Notes: generated by a model not told the origin, from the letters alone. A DNA stretch of 48,063 nt from Cellulomonas sp. ACRRI (GCF_022346185.1 NZ_JAKRMS010000014.1:1-48063), one strand, 5' to 3'. Positions 35,680 through 44,502 are shown, numbered from the stretch's first letter. Made by a program: numbers and translations.

Positions 35680-36471
35680 ATGGATCTGCAGCTGACCGGG
35701 ACCCGGGCGTTCGTCAGCGGGTCGACGCAGGGCATCGGCCACGCGATCGCCGAGGCGATGCTGCGCGAGGGGGCCGAGGTCGTCGTCAACGGGCGCGACG
35801 ACCGCCGGGTGCGGGACGCGGTCGACCGGCTGCGCGCCGCCGTCCCGGGGGCCGCGGTGTCCGGGATCGCCGCCGACCTCGCGGACGCCGACCAGGTGGA
35901 GCGGCTGCTCGACCGGCTCGGCGACGTCGACGTGCTGGTGAACAACGCGGGCGTCTTCGACGTCGCGCCGTTCGACCGGGCCACCGACGCCGACTGGCAG
36001 CGCTACCTCGACGTCAACCTGCTGAGCGGCGTGCGCCTCACCCGCCGGCTGCTCCCGCCGATGCTCGCCCGCGGCCGGGGCCGGGTGCTGTTCGTCAGCA
36101 GCGAGTCGGGCGTGGACGTCCCGGCCGACATGATCCCCTACGGGGTCACCAAGGCGGGGGCTCTGGCGCTGGCCAACGGCCTCGCCAAGACCACGCGCGG
36201 CACCGGCGTCACGGTCAACACGATCCTCGGCGGGCCGACCTACTCCGACGGCGTCGCACGCACGGTCGAGCAGATCGCGCAGGCCCAGGGCGTGCCCGCC
36301 GGCGACCTCAAGGACGCACTCGCCGCCGCCCGGACGACGTCGCTGCTGCAGCGGTTCCTCGAGCCCGAGGAGATCGCGCGGCTGGCGGTGTACCTGGCGA
36401 GCCCGCTGTCGTCGGCCACGAACGGCGCCGCGGTGCGGGCCGACGGGGGCGTGCTGACGACGCTGCTGTGA
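35680..36471 (+). CDS. Short-chain dehydrogenase/reductase (SDR)
   Basis: The 263-residue classical SDR has the nucleotide site VSGSTQGIGHAIAEAM (TGxxxGxG form). The NNAG motif sits in VLVNNAGVFD. The catalytic Ser is in FVSSESG, with Tyr and Lys in MIPYGVTKAGAL. Substrate and coenzyme preference are not readable. GGGGAGGA precedes the ATG. It is divergent from marR across the paired operator and is therefore the probable target. Its stop is 10 bp from the convergent methyltransferase stop. Confidence 0.9.
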   Translation: MDLQLTGTRAFVSGSTQGIGHAIAEAMLREGAEVVVNGRDDRRVRDAVDRLRAAVPGAAVSGIAADLADADQVERLLDRLGDVDVLVNNAGVFDVAPFDRATDADWQRYLDVNLLSGVRLTRRLLPPMLARGRGRVLFVSSESGVDVPADMIPYGVTKAGALALANGLAKTTRGTGVTVNTILGGPTYSDGVARTVEQIAQAQGVPAGDLKDALAAARTTSLLQRFLEPEEIARLAVYLASPLSSATNGAAVRADGGVLTTLL

Positions 36472-36481
36472 GGCCGTCGCC

Positions 36482-37612
36482 TCAGGCCCGGCGGGACGCC
36501 GTGATCGTGAACTTCGGGTTCCGCGCCACCTGCCGGGTCGGGCCGACCGCGGCCTGGAGGGCGGGCCGGTAGCCGAGCCCGGAGTTCCACACGCACCACA
36601 GCTCGCCGCCCGGGCGGAGCACCCGCGCCGCCTCGGCGAACAGCCCGCGCGCGACGCCGTCGTGCACCGCGGCGCCGACGTGGAACGGCGGGTTGAGCAG
36701 GACGAGGTCGGCGCTCGCGTCGGGGATCCCGGCCGTCCCCCGGGCCCGCTGCACGCGCACCCGGTCCCCGAGCCCGTTCGCCTCGACGGTCCCCCGGGCC
36801 GAGGCGACCGCGGCCGCGGACTCGTCGGTCGCGACCACCTCGACGCCCGGACGGGCGGCGGCCAGCGCGGACGCCAGCACCCCGGTGCCGCAGCCGAGGT
36901 CCACCGCGGTGCGCGCGCCGGGGACCGCGTCGGCCAGGTGCGCGACCAGGAACCGGGTGCCGATGTCGACGCGCGCGCCGGCGAACGCCGCCCCGTGCGC
37001 GCGGACGGTCAGGCCGAGGTCGTCGTGGCGCGCGGTGGCGGGCCAGGCGGGCGCGTCCTCGGTGCGGCGGGGCGCGGTCGCGTGCAGCACCCGGGCCTTC
37101 TGCCGCCCGCGGCTGGCGCGCACCTCCGCGAAGTGCTGCGCCAGCACCTCGTTCATCGTCCGCGACATGTGCTTCTCCCGGCCGCCCGCGACCAGGGTCA
37201 CCGAGGGGTCCGCGTGCCGGGCGACGAGCCCGGCGACCTCGTCCAGGGCGTCGAGCGACCGCGGCAGCAGGAGCAGCACCACCCGGGCGCCCGCCACCAG
37301 CTCCCGGCCGAGGACGTCGAGCGACCGGAACGCGTCGGCGCCGCCCAGCCGGGCCGCGTTCTCCGCCAGTGCGAGCTCGCCGGTGAGCCGGTCGGTGTGC
37401 GCGCGGACCCCGGTCAGGCCGAACCGGTGGACCGCGCCGAGGGTCACCGCGCCGTACCGGTCGCCGAGCACGACGACCGTGCCGGGCGCGGCGCCGTCGA
37501 GCAGCGGCGCGGCCTCGTCCAGGACCAGCCGGTCGGCGGCGTCGACCGCGACCAGGTCCGGCGTCGCGATCTCGGGGTCGCAGCGCAGCGCGGCGAGCAG
37601 GTCCTCAGTCAC
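36482..37612 (-). CDS. RsmC/RlmG-like rRNA guanine-N2 methyltransferase
   Basis: The 376-residue protein has the two-domain layout of RsmC and RlmG. Residues 1-190 are a degenerate methyltransferase-like domain (VLGDRYGAVTLGAVHRFGL). Residues 200-376 are the active class I domain: VDIGTRFLVAHL, AVDLGCGTGVLASAL, and the catalytic NPPFH. Such enzymes modify G1207 of 16S or G1835 of 23S rRNA in E. coli; the target here is not determined. The GTG at 37612 overlaps the toxin stop (GTGA), so it is translated as the third gene of the VapBC operon. Confidence 0.82.
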   Translation of the reverse strand: MTEDLLAALRCDPEIATPDLVAVDAADRLVLDEAAPLLDGAAPGTVVVLGDRYGAVTLGAVHRFGLTGVRAHTDRLTGELALAENAARLGGADAFRSLDVLGRELVAGARVVLLLLPRSLDALDEVAGLVARHADPSVTLVAGGREKHMSRTMNEVLAQHFAEVRASRGRQKARVLHATAPRRTEDAPAWPATARHDDLGLTVRAHGAAFAGARVDIGTRFLVAHLADAVPGARTAVDLGCGTGVLASALAAARPGVEVVATDESAAAVASARGTVEANGLGDRVRVQRARGTAGIPDASADLVLLNPPFHVGAAVHDGVARGLFAEAARVLRPGGELWCVWNSGLGYRPALQAAVGPTRQVARNPKFTITASRRA

Positions 37613-38028
37613 GCGGCCCACGGGTCGACGACGTCGACCCCGGTCCCGTCGAAGTCCTTGACGTTCCGCGTCGCGCACGTGGCGCCGTGCACGCGGCAGA
37701 TCGCCGCGATCTGGGCGTCCGCGGAGCGGATCGGCCGCCCCGCCCGCTCGCGCGCCGCGAGCACGTCCGCGTACTGCTCGGCCGCCCCGACGTCGAACGG
37801 GAGGATCGCCCGGGTCGCCCGGTAGGGCTCCACTGCCAGGTGGATCCTCTCGGCGAGGGCGGACCGGCGCTGCCCGTCGGGCAGCCGGCGCACGCCCGCC
37901 AGGAGCTCCGCGAGCGTCACAGCCGTGATCGCGACTTCGCCGGTCAGGGCCTCGAGCCACGTCACCACGCGCGGCTCGGGCTCCGGCCGGAAGATCTCCG
38001 AGATGACGTTGGTGTCGAGCACGATCAC
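37609..38028 (-). CDS. vapC: PIN-domain toxin, VapC/FitB type
   Basis: The 139-residue PIN ribonuclease has acidic residues at the family positions: Asp5 (VLDTNVIS), Glu41 (LAELLAG), Asp104 (SADAQIAAI) and Asp125 or Asp127 (NVKDFDG). The NVISEIFRPEP start matches the FitB branch. It is expected to cleave RNA unless bound by the upstream antitoxin. The GTG start overlaps the antitoxin stop (GTGA). Confidence 0.9.
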   Translation of the reverse strand: MIVLDTNVISEIFRPEPEPRVVTWLEALTGEVAITAVTLAELLAGVRRLPDGQRRSALAERIHLAVEPYRATRAILPFDVGAAEQYADVLAARERAGRPIRSADAQIAAICRVHGATCATRNVKDFDGTGVDVVDPWAA

Positions 38029-38258
38029 CCGAAGTCCACCGCCCGGGCGTCGTCGGTGCGCTCCGGCACGACGAGGTCGTCGACGCCGCCAGCCTGACGC
38101 GCCGCACGGAGCAGGGCCACGCCGATGTGCGGCCGGCGGGTGGCCTGCGTGAGGATGTCCCGCGCCTCGGCCTCCATGGAGCGGCCGTGCTCCTTCGCCT
38201 GGGCGGCGAGCTGCTGCTTGACGGACTCGTCGAGCCCGCGGACGACGATGGTGGACAT
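38025..38258 (-). CDS. vapB: Ribbon-helix-helix antitoxin, VapB/FitA type
   Basis: The 77-residue protein starts MSTIVVRGLDESVKQQLAAQ, a FitA-like ribbon-helix-helix DNA-binding unit. EHGRSMEAEARDIL forms the second helix. The C-terminal 35 residues should wrap the toxin. GGGAGGGG lies upstream of the ATG. A TGCTAGC dyad 25 nt upstream is the likely operator for autorepression by the complex. Confidence 0.9.
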   Translation of the reverse strand: MSTIVVRGLDESVKQQLAAQAKEHGRSMEAEARDILTQATRRPHIGVALLRAARQAGGVDDLVVPERTDDARAVDFG

Positions 38259-38282
38259 GGCGGCGACCCCTCCCGCGGCGAG

Positions 38283-38302
38283 TGCTAGCCCTGATGCTAG
38301 CA
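38283..38302. promoter_or_regulatory. Dyad operator upstream of vapB
   Basis: TGCTAGC and GCTAGCA, 6 nt apart, form a 7-bp-arm palindrome. Each arm contains a possible TAGCAN hexamer on the minus strand, so it may overlap the -10 element. Confidence 0.6.
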
Positions 38303-38331
38303 GTCGGGTGCGCGGGCGGGGTGCCGGCCGG

Positions 38332-39417
38332 TCAGACGTTGAAGCGGAACTCCACCACGTCGCCGTCGGCCATCACGTAGTCCTTGCCCTCGATGCGCGC
38401 CTTGCCCGCGGCGCGCGCGGCGGCGACGGAGCCGGCCTCGACCAGGTCGTCGAACGAGATGACCTCGGCCTTGATGAAGCCCTTCTGGAAGTCCGTGTGG
38501 ATCACGCCGGCCGCCTGCGGGGCGGTCCAGCCCTGCCGGATCGTCCAGGCGCGGGACTCCTTCGGGCCGGCCGTCAGGTACGTCTGCAGGCCGAGCGTGT
38601 GGAACCCGACGCGGGCGAGCTGGTCCAGGCCCGCCTCCTCCTGGCCGTTCTCGGCGAGCATCTCCTTGGCCTCGTCGGGCTCGAGCTCGACCAGGTCGGA
38701 CTCGAACTTCGCGTCGAGGAAGATCGCGTCGGCCGGGGCGACGTACGCGCGCAGCTCGTCCTGCATCGCGGTGTCGGCCAGGCCGGCGTCGTCGGTGTTG
38801 AACACGTAGATGAACGGCTTGGCCGTCATGAGCTGCAGCGAGGCGAGGTCGGCCAGGTCGAGCCCGGCGGCCTTCGCGCCCTGGAACAGCGTCTGCCCGG
38901 ACTCCAGCACGGCCTGGGCGGCCTGCGCGGCGGCGAGCTCGGCGGGGTCCGCCTTCTTGATCCGGACCTCCTTCTCCAGGCGCGGAACGACCTTCTCGAG
39001 CGTCTGCAGGTCAGCGAGGACCAGCTCGGTGTTGATGGTCTCGATGTCGTCCTTCGGCGAGACGCGGCCGTCGACGTGCACGACGTCGGGGTCGGCGAAC
39101 GCCCGGGTCACCTGGCAGATGGCGTCGGCCTCGCGGATGTTGGCGAGGAACTTGTTGCCCAGGCCCTCGCCCTCGCTCGCGCCCTTGACGATGCCGGCGA
39201 TGTCGACGAACGACACGGTGGCCGGGAGGATCCGCTCGCTGCCGAAGATCTCCGCGAGGGTGTCCAGGCGCGGGTCGGGCAGCGGCACGATGCCGACGTT
39301 GGGCTCGATCGTGGCGAACGGGTAGTTCGCCGCGAGGACCTGCGCGCGGGTGAGCGCGTTGAACAGGGTGCTCTTGCCGACGTTGGGCAGGCCGACGATG
39401 CCGATGGTGAGTGCCAC
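38332..39417 (-). CDS. ychF: Redox-regulated ATPase/GTPase YchF (Ola1 family)
   Basis: The 361-residue protein is of normal length. It has P-loop GLPNVGKSTLFNAL, then SFVDIAGIVKGASEGEGLGN (G3 region) and the variant FNTDD in place of NKxD, which in this family shifts preference to ATP. The C-terminal TGS-like domain ends IEGKDYVMADGDVVEFRFNV. It binds ribosomes and modulates stress responses in other bacteria. The GTG at 39417 has TAGGAT 8 nt upstream. Confidence 0.96.
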   Translation of the reverse strand: MALTIGIVGLPNVGKSTLFNALTRAQVLAANYPFATIEPNVGIVPLPDPRLDTLAEIFGSERILPATVSFVDIAGIVKGASEGEGLGNKFLANIREADAICQVTRAFADPDVVHVDGRVSPKDDIETINTELVLADLQTLEKVVPRLEKEVRIKKADPAELAAAQAAQAVLESGQTLFQGAKAAGLDLADLASLQLMTAKPFIYVFNTDDAGLADTAMQDELRAYVAPADAIFLDAKFESDLVELEPDEAKEMLAENGQEEAGLDQLARVGFHTLGLQTYLTAGPKESRAWTIRQGWTAPQAAGVIHTDFQKGFIKAEVISFDDLVEAGSVAAARAAGKARIEGKDYVMADGDVVEFRFNV

Positions 39418-39425
39418 GGGCGACC

Positions 39426-39431
39426 ATCCTA
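39426..39431 (-). promoter_or_regulatory. -10 element of ychF, near-leaderless spacing
   Basis: TAGGAT on the minus strand ends 8 nt before the GTG at 39417. Confidence 0.5.
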
Positions 39432-39456
39432 GGGGTCGGGCGCCCCGGGCGGGCCC

Positions 39457-41022
39457 TCAGGCGAAGGAGCGGATGGTCTGCAGCAGCTCCGGCGCCCGCC
39501 GGTCGTACAGCCCGCCACCGACCCGCACGCCCACGACCAGCGCGGCCGCCCCGACGCCGAGCCCCACGACCGCGGTGAGCACCTGGAGCAGCGGGTGCCC
39601 GGTGACGACGGCGGCGATGCCGAGCCCGACCGTCGGCGCGCAGACCGCGAGCAGCAGGAGCATGCCGAGCGACTGGGTGAGCATCACGGCGAGCGAGGAG
39701 CCCTGCGGCGTGGAGAACGGGTTGTCCCCCGGCTTCGGCACCGGGTAGACGACGCGGGCCGAGTAGATCGAGGACGCCCCGACGCCCACGGCCAGCACCC
39801 CGAGCGACATGCCGAGCACCGGGACGGTGGCGTCCCACCGGCCCGAGACGCCGAGCACGAGGACGTCGGTCGCCAGCACCACCACGCCGCCGACGACCAT
39901 GCCCGCGATCGCGCGGCCGGCCCGGTCGACCCGGCCGTCCACGGGTGCGGCGACGTGCGTCCAGAACGCGGTGTCGTCGTACGAGATGTCCGCGGACAGC
40001 GACCAGCCCATGACGAAGGCCACGACCACGCCCGCGCCGAGCACGATGCCCCCGCCTCGCCCCATGAACCACAGCAGCAGCACCATGACGGGGACGACGG
40101 CGACGGCCGCCGCGTACCGGGGGTCGCGGAGCCAGTAGGTGAGGCTGCGCGCCGCGACGGCGCCGATCGGGGTCGCCGGGAACCGGGCGAAGAAGCCCAG
40201 GCCCTCGCTCCGGGCGACGTGGCCCGCTCCGCCGGGCGAGCGCACCAGGGCCGCGGACAGCGCGCGGTCCCAGACGCCGACCAGGACCGCGAGGGTCGCC
40301 CCGGTCACCGCGAGCTTGCCGAGCGCCGCGAGCCAGGCGCCGGCCTGGACGTCCCCCGCGAGCGCCCACGGGGCCCCGAGCGGGGTCCAGCCGACGACCA
40401 CGCCGACCTCGGGCAGCGCGTCGGCGACCGCCTGCAGGCCGGCGGTCGCGCCGAGCAGGATCGGGCCGATCAGCATGAGCGGGACGATCGCGAGCACGGC
40501 GGCGACCTCGCGGAACCGCCGGCCGCCGACGAGCGGCGCGAGCATCGTGGTGATCGCCCGGGAGCCGACGACGCAGACGGCGACGCCGAGCGCCCCGCCG
40601 AGGAGCCCGGCCGCGAGCGCGCCCGGCTCCCGCCACCACGCCAGGGCCGAGGCGCCGCCGAGGACCAGGGTCGCGGCGCCGGGCACGCCGACCAGTCCCG
40701 CGAGGGTGAGGCCGGTCAGCAGGTGCCGGCGGCGGATCGCGAACAGCTGGAACCGCTCGGGGTCCAGGGTGCTGTCCACGCCGAACGCGACGAGCGGCAG
40801 CAGCCACCAGCCGGCGACGAGCAGCGCGCCGCCCAGGACGACGACGGTGCGGGTGAGCTCCGGGTCGTCGCGCGCGCCGAGCGCCACCAGGCCGACCACC
40901 GCGAGCCCCAGCAGGAACAGCGCGTACAGGACGGACAGCACCAGGGCGACGACCTTCCACACGCTGCGCCGCAGCCCGTTGCGCAGCAGGGTCAGCTTCA
41001 GTCGGACGAGGTGCGCAACCAC
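39457..41022 (-). CDS. ABC transporter permease, multi-span exporter type
   Basis: The 521-residue protein has about 12 hydrophobic segments in two similar halves, starting at WKVVALVLSVLYALFLLGLA. There are no Opp-type EAA loops. It fits the large actinobacterial ABC-2-like permeases encoded beside a single ATPase. GTG 41022 lies 25 nt inside the ATPase gene, and no later start codon sits at the N-terminus, so the genes overlap and are coupled. The substrate is unknown. Confidence 0.8.
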   Translation of the reverse strand: MVAHLVRLKLTLLRNGLRRSVWKVVALVLSVLYALFLLGLAVVGLVALGARDDPELTRTVVVLGGALLVAGWWLLPLVAFGVDSTLDPERFQLFAIRRRHLLTGLTLAGLVGVPGAATLVLGGASALAWWREPGALAAGLLGGALGVAVCVVGSRAITTMLAPLVGGRRFREVAAVLAIVPLMLIGPILLGATAGLQAVADALPEVGVVVGWTPLGAPWALAGDVQAGAWLAALGKLAVTGATLAVLVGVWDRALSAALVRSPGGAGHVARSEGLGFFARFPATPIGAVAARSLTYWLRDPRYAAAVAVVPVMVLLLWFMGRGGGIVLGAGVVVAFVMGWSLSADISYDDTAFWTHVAAPVDGRVDRAGRAIAGMVVGGVVVLATDVLVLGVSGRWDATVPVLGMSLGVLAVGVGASSIYSARVVYPVPKPGDNPFSTPQGSSLAVMLTQSLGMLLLLAVCAPTVGLGIAAVVTGHPLLQVLTAVVGLGVGAAALVVGVRVGGGLYDRRAPELLQTIRSFA

Positions 41023-41765
41023 GCGAGCGCCCCCTCCGTCCGGCGGCCACCGACCAGCTCGACGAACCGGTCCTCCAGCGAGTCGTCCCCGCGCACCTCG
41101 TCGACCGTGCCCTGCGCGAGGACGTGGCCCCCGGAGATCACGGCGACGTGGTCGCACATCCGCTGCACCAGGTCCATCACGTGCGAGGACACCACGACCG
41201 TCCCGCCTCCGGCGGCGTAGGCCGCGAGGATGTCCCGGATGTTCGCCGCGGACACCGGGTCGACCGCCTCGAACGGCTCGTCCAGGACCAGGACCCGCGG
41301 CGCGTGCACGAGGGCGCAGGCCAGGCCGATCTTCTTGGTCATGCCCGCCGAGTAGTCGACCACCAGGGTGTCGGCGTCGGCGGTGAGGTCGAAGGTGCGC
41401 AGCAGGTCCGCGGTGCGGTCCCGGACGGTGTCCCGGTCCAGACCGCGCAGCAGACCCGCGTAGGTGACCAGCTGGGCCCCGGTGAGCCGGTCGAACAGCC
41501 GCATGCCGTCGGGGAGCACGCCGAGGCCGGCCTTGACCGCCGGCGGGTCCGCCCACAGGTCCTCCCCGCGCACCAGCACCCGCCCGAAGTCCGGTCGGAG
41601 CAGGCCGGTCGCCATCGACAGCGTCGTCGTCTTGCCGGCGCCGTTCGGGCCGACCAGGCCGTAGAACGAGCCCGTCGGGACCTCGAGGTCGACGCCCGCC
41701 ACGGCGATCTTCGTGCCGAACCTCTTCCACACCCCTTGGATGGACAAAGCGGACATCGGCTCCAT
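40998..41765 (-). CDS. ABC transporter ATP-binding protein (exporter type)
   Basis: The 255-residue nucleotide-binding subunit has Walker A GPNGAGKTTT, Walker B VLVLDEPFEAVD and the switch His in VVVSSHVMDLVQ. The signature motif reads YSAGMTKKIGLA, with Ala instead of the second Gly of LSGGQ; such forms occur in this subfamily. The ATG at 41765 (MEPMSALS) has TATGCT 6 nt upstream, which supports it over the second Met. It is a partner of the permease. Confidence 0.9.
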   Translation of the reverse strand: MEPMSALSIQGVWKRFGTKIAVAGVDLEVPTGSFYGLVGPNGAGKTTTLSMATGLLRPDFGRVLVRGEDLWADPPAVKAGLGVLPDGMRLFDRLTGAQLVTYAGLLRGLDRDTVRDRTADLLRTFDLTADADTLVVDYSAGMTKKIGLACALVHAPRVLVLDEPFEAVDPVSAANIRDILAAYAAGGGTVVVSSHVMDLVQRMCDHVAVISGGHVLAQGTVDEVRGDDSLEDRFVELVGGRRTEGALAWLRTSSD

Positions 41766-41771
41766 CGATCC

Positions 41772-41777
41772 AGCATA
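41772..41777 (-). promoter_or_regulatory. -10 element of the ABC exporter operon, leaderless spacing
   Basis: TATGCT on the minus strand ends 6 nt before the ATG at 41765. Confidence 0.6.
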
Positions 41778-41815
41778 GGGGCGGGCGTGTCGGTGGCGCC
41801 TGGCAATCTGCAGGC

Positions 41816-43201
41816 ATGGACACCGGACTCGTGCTCGCCCTCGCCGGAGCCCTCCTCGCGGGGCTCGCCCTCGGCTGGCTCCTGGCGGCCGGCCGCTCGG
41901 GGGCGCGGCTGCGCCGGGCCGAGGTGGAGGCCGCCCGCTGGCGCACCGCCGCCGAGCTCGGCGGCGGGACCGTCGACGCCGACCGGCAGGCGGAGCGGTT
42001 CCGCGCGCTCGCCGCCGACGCGCTGGCGCAGAGCAGCGAGCAGTTCCTCGCCCTCGCGCACCAGAGCCTCGCGGCGCGGCACCAGGAGCAGACCGGCGAC
42101 CTCGCGCAGCGCGAGCAGGCGGTCCGCTCGATGGTCGACCCGCTGGCCCGCACGCTCGACGCGGTGCGGGCCGAGCTGCGCACGGCCGAGCAGACCCGCG
42201 CGCAGCACGACGCCGCGCTCGGCGAGCAGGTGCGGCAGATGCGCGAGGAGGCCGGGCGGCTGCGGGAGCAGACCGCGCAGCTCGTGACGTCGCTGCGCGC
42301 GTCGCAGGTCCGCGGGCGGTGGGGCGAGGTGCAGCTGCGCCGGGTCGTCGAGGCCGCCGGGATGCTGCCGCACGTCGACTTCGCCGAGCAGGACCAGGTC
42401 CGCACCGACGACGGGCTGCTGCGGCCGGACATGGTGGTGCACCTCGCGGGCGGCAAGCGGGTGGTGGTCGACGCGAAGGTGCCGTTCCTCGGCTTCCTGG
42501 AGGCGGCCGAGGCGACGGACCCGGCGGAGCGCGAGCGCCGGCTCGCCGCACACGCCCGGCACCTGCGCGCGCACGTCGACCAGCTCGCCGCCAAGCGGTA
42601 CTGGGACCAGTTCAGCCCGTCGCCCGAGTTCGTCGTGATGTTCGTCCCGGCGGAGGCGTTCCTGCACGCGGCGATCGACGTGGACCCGGCGATCGTGGAG
42701 CGGGCCTTCGAGAAGGACGTCGTCATCGCGACACCGATGACGCTGCTCGCGCTGCTGCGCACCGTGGCGTACGCCTGGCGGCAGGACGCGCTGGCGAGCA
42801 ACGCCCAGGCGGTGCTCGACCTGGGCAAGGAGCTGCACGGCCGGATCGCGACGCTCGGCGGGCACCTGTCCAAGGTCGGCCGGGCGATCGACTCGGCGGC
42901 GACGGCCTACAACCAGTCGGTCGCCTCGCTCGAGTCGCGGGTGCTGGTGAGCGCGCGGAAGTTCGCGGACCTGCGGGTGGTGGACGCCGGCCTGGAGACG
43001 CCGCCGTCCGTCGAGCGGCGGCTGTCCGTCGTGACGGCACCGGAGCTCGTGGCGTGGGAGACGCAGCAGGTCGTGGGGCTGGGGCCCGACGGGCCGGCCG
43101 CTCCGGGAACCGGGCGGCGGGCGGCCGACGCGCTCGGGGCGCTGGACGACGCGGTGCTCGGGGACGTGCGGCCGCCCGAGGCGGGGCCGGGCGGGGTCTG
43201 A
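41816..43201 (+). CDS. rmuC: RmuC-family DNA recombination protein
   Basis: The 461-residue protein has an N-terminal anchor at 4-24 (LVLALAGALLAGLALGWLLA). A long Gln/Glu/Arg-rich coiled coil covers about 35-160. The RmuC nuclease-like domain covers about 165-400, with VRGRWGEVQLRRVVEAAGM, VVDAKVPFLGFL and FVPAEAFLHAAI. RmuC limits inversions at short inverted repeats in E. coli, which is notable in a region rich in such repeats. CAATCT 6 nt before the ATG may be a weak leaderless -10. Confidence 0.92.
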   Translation: MDTGLVLALAGALLAGLALGWLLAAGRSGARLRRAEVEAARWRTAAELGGGTVDADRQAERFRALAADALAQSSEQFLALAHQSLAARHQEQTGDLAQREQAVRSMVDPLARTLDAVRAELRTAEQTRAQHDAALGEQVRQMREEAGRLREQTAQLVTSLRASQVRGRWGEVQLRRVVEAAGMLPHVDFAEQDQVRTDDGLLRPDMVVHLAGGKRVVVDAKVPFLGFLEAAEATDPAERERRLAAHARHLRAHVDQLAAKRYWDQFSPSPEFVVMFVPAEAFLHAAIDVDPAIVERAFEKDVVIATPMTLLALLRTVAYAWRQDALASNAQAVLDLGKELHGRIATLGGHLSKVGRAIDSAATAYNQSVASLESRVLVSARKFADLRVVDAGLETPPSVERRLSVVTAPELVAWETQQVVGLGPDGPAAPGTGRRAADALGALDDAVLGDVRPPEAGPGGV

Positions 43202-43210
43202 GGCGCGCCC

Positions 43211-43266
43211 GGGCGGGCCGCGGGTCCGACCGGGCGGGTCAGACGGGGCGGGCCGCGGGTCAGACG
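43211..43266. repeat. 35-bp tandem repeat at the rmuC/ispH convergent junction
   Basis: GGGCGGGCCGCGGGTCNGAC starts at 43211 and again at 43246, exactly 35 bp apart. A shorter related unit GGGCGGGTCAGACG (43232-43245) lies between. The second copy runs over the ispH stop codon. Confidence 0.8.
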
Positions 43267-44300
43267 GGTCGGACCGCCAGGTCCGGGCGGTCGCCGCGCC
43301 GCGGGCGCGGGTCGTCGCCGCCGGCCGCGCGCAGGTCCGCACGGAGCTCGCGCGGCAGCGAGAACATCAGGTCCTCCGTCGCGGTCCGCACCTCCTCGAC
43401 GTCGCCGAACCCGTGCGCCGCCAGCAGGTCCAGCACGTCCCGGACCAGGATCTCCGGCACGGATGCCCCCGAGGTCACGCCCACCGTGCGCGCGCCCTCG
43501 AGCCACGCCGGGTCGACCTGCGCGGCGGTATCCACCCGGTACGACGCCCGGGCCCCGGCCTCCCGGGCGACCTCGACCAGCCGCACCGAGTTCGACGAGT
43601 TCGCGGACCCGACGGTGATCACCACGTCGCACTCGGGCGCGAGCTTCTTGACCGCCACCTGCCGGTTCTGGGTGGCGTAGCAGATGTCGTCGCTCGGCGG
43701 GTCCTGGAGCAGCGGGAACCGCTCGCGCAGCCGGCGGACCGTCTCCATCGTCTCGTCCACGGACAGCGTGGTCTGCGAGATCCACACCACCCGGCTCTCG
43801 TCCCGCACCACCACGTCGGCCACGGCGTCCGGCGAGTCGACCACCTGGACGTGCGCGGGCGCCTCGCCCTGGGTGCCCTCGACCTCCTCGTGACCGGTGT
43901 GCCCGATCAGCAGGATGTCGAGGTCCGCCGCTGCGAACCGCACCGCCTCCCGGTGCACCTTGGTCACCAGGGGGCAGGTCGCGTCGATCGTGCGCAGCGA
44001 GCGGGCCGCCGCGGCCGCGCGCACCGCCGGGGACACCCCGTGCGCGGAGAACACGACGCGGGCCCCCTCGGGCACCTCGTCGGTCTCGTCGACGAACACG
44101 GCGCCGCGGGCCGCGAGGGTGTCCACGACGTGCCGGTTGTGCACGATCTCCTTGCGGACGTACACCGGGGCGCCGTAGTGCTCGAGGGCCTGCTCGACGG
44201 CGACGACCGCGCGGTCGACCCCGGCGCAGTAGCCGCGCGGAGCGGCCAGCAGCACGCGACGGCCCGCGGTCGCGGGGCCGGGCTCGGTGCCGAGGGTCAC
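43260..44300 (-). CDS. ispH: 4-hydroxy-3-methylbut-2-enyl diphosphate reductase
   Basis: The 346-residue final enzyme of the MEP isoprenoid pathway has the three cluster cysteines in [26 protein letters not shown] and [12 protein letters not shown]. The catalytic Glu is in TLSVDETM. The C-terminal 35 residues are disordered and partly repeat-derived. GTG 44300 has TACGAT 6 nt upstream. Its 3' end is convergent with rmuC and its promoter faces xseA across a 268-bp gap filled by a repeat array. Confidence 0.96.
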   Translation of the reverse strand: MTLGTEPGPATAGRRVLLAAPRGYCAGVDRAVVAVEQALEHYGAPVYVRKEIVHNRHVVDTLAARGAVFVDETDEVPEGARVVFSAHGVSPAVRAAAAARSLRTIDATCPLVTKVHREAVRFAAADLDILLIGHTGHEEVEGTQGEAPAHVQVVDSPDAVADVVVRDESRVVWISQTTLSVDETMETVRRLRERFPLLQDPPSDDICYATQNRQVAVKKLAPECDVVITVGSANSSNSVRLVEVAREAGARASYRVDTAAQVDPAWLEGARTVGVTSGASVPEILVRDVLDLLAAHGFGDVEEVRTATEDLMFSLPRELRADLRAAGGDDPRPRRGDRPDLAVRPV

Positions 44301-44306
44301 GCGCCC

Positions 44307-44312
44307 ATCGTA
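44307..44312 (-). promoter_or_regulatory. -10 element of ispH, leaderless spacing
   Basis: TACGAT on the minus strand ends 6 nt before the GTG at 44300. Confidence 0.6.
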
Positions 44313-44352
44313 GGTCGCCCGGCGGGCGGCGGTCGGGCGAGCCGCCGCGCTG

Positions 44353-44502
44353 CGCCGAGGCAGGACCCACTCGTCGAGGCAGGACCCGCTCGACGAGGTA
44401 GGACCCGCGCGCCGACGTAGGACCGTCGGGGGTCCTATCTCGGCGCGACGGTCCTATCTCGGCGCGACGGTCCTTTCTCGGCGCGACGGTCCTATCTCGG
44501 CG
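44353..44502. repeat. Mirror-symmetric repeat array, 4 forward + 4 inverted units, exact 19-bp period
   Basis: Forward 14-bp units start at 44353, 44372, 44391 and 44410, and are degenerate (CGCCGAGGCAGGAC, CGTCGAGGCAGGAC, CGACGAGGTAGGAC, CGCCGACGTAGGAC). Inverted units GTCCTATCTCGGCG start at 44432, 44451, 44470 and 44489. Three are identical and one has a single A-to-T change. All steps are 19 bp. It fills the divergent ispH/xseA gap. Confidence 0.93.

Noticed and set aside
39457..42873. A continuous 1138-residue open frame on the minus strand
   Set aside because: Only the part from 41022 downward encodes the ABC permease. The upstream part is the antisense shadow of rmuC and the out-of-frame ATPase; GC-rich third positions suppress stops.
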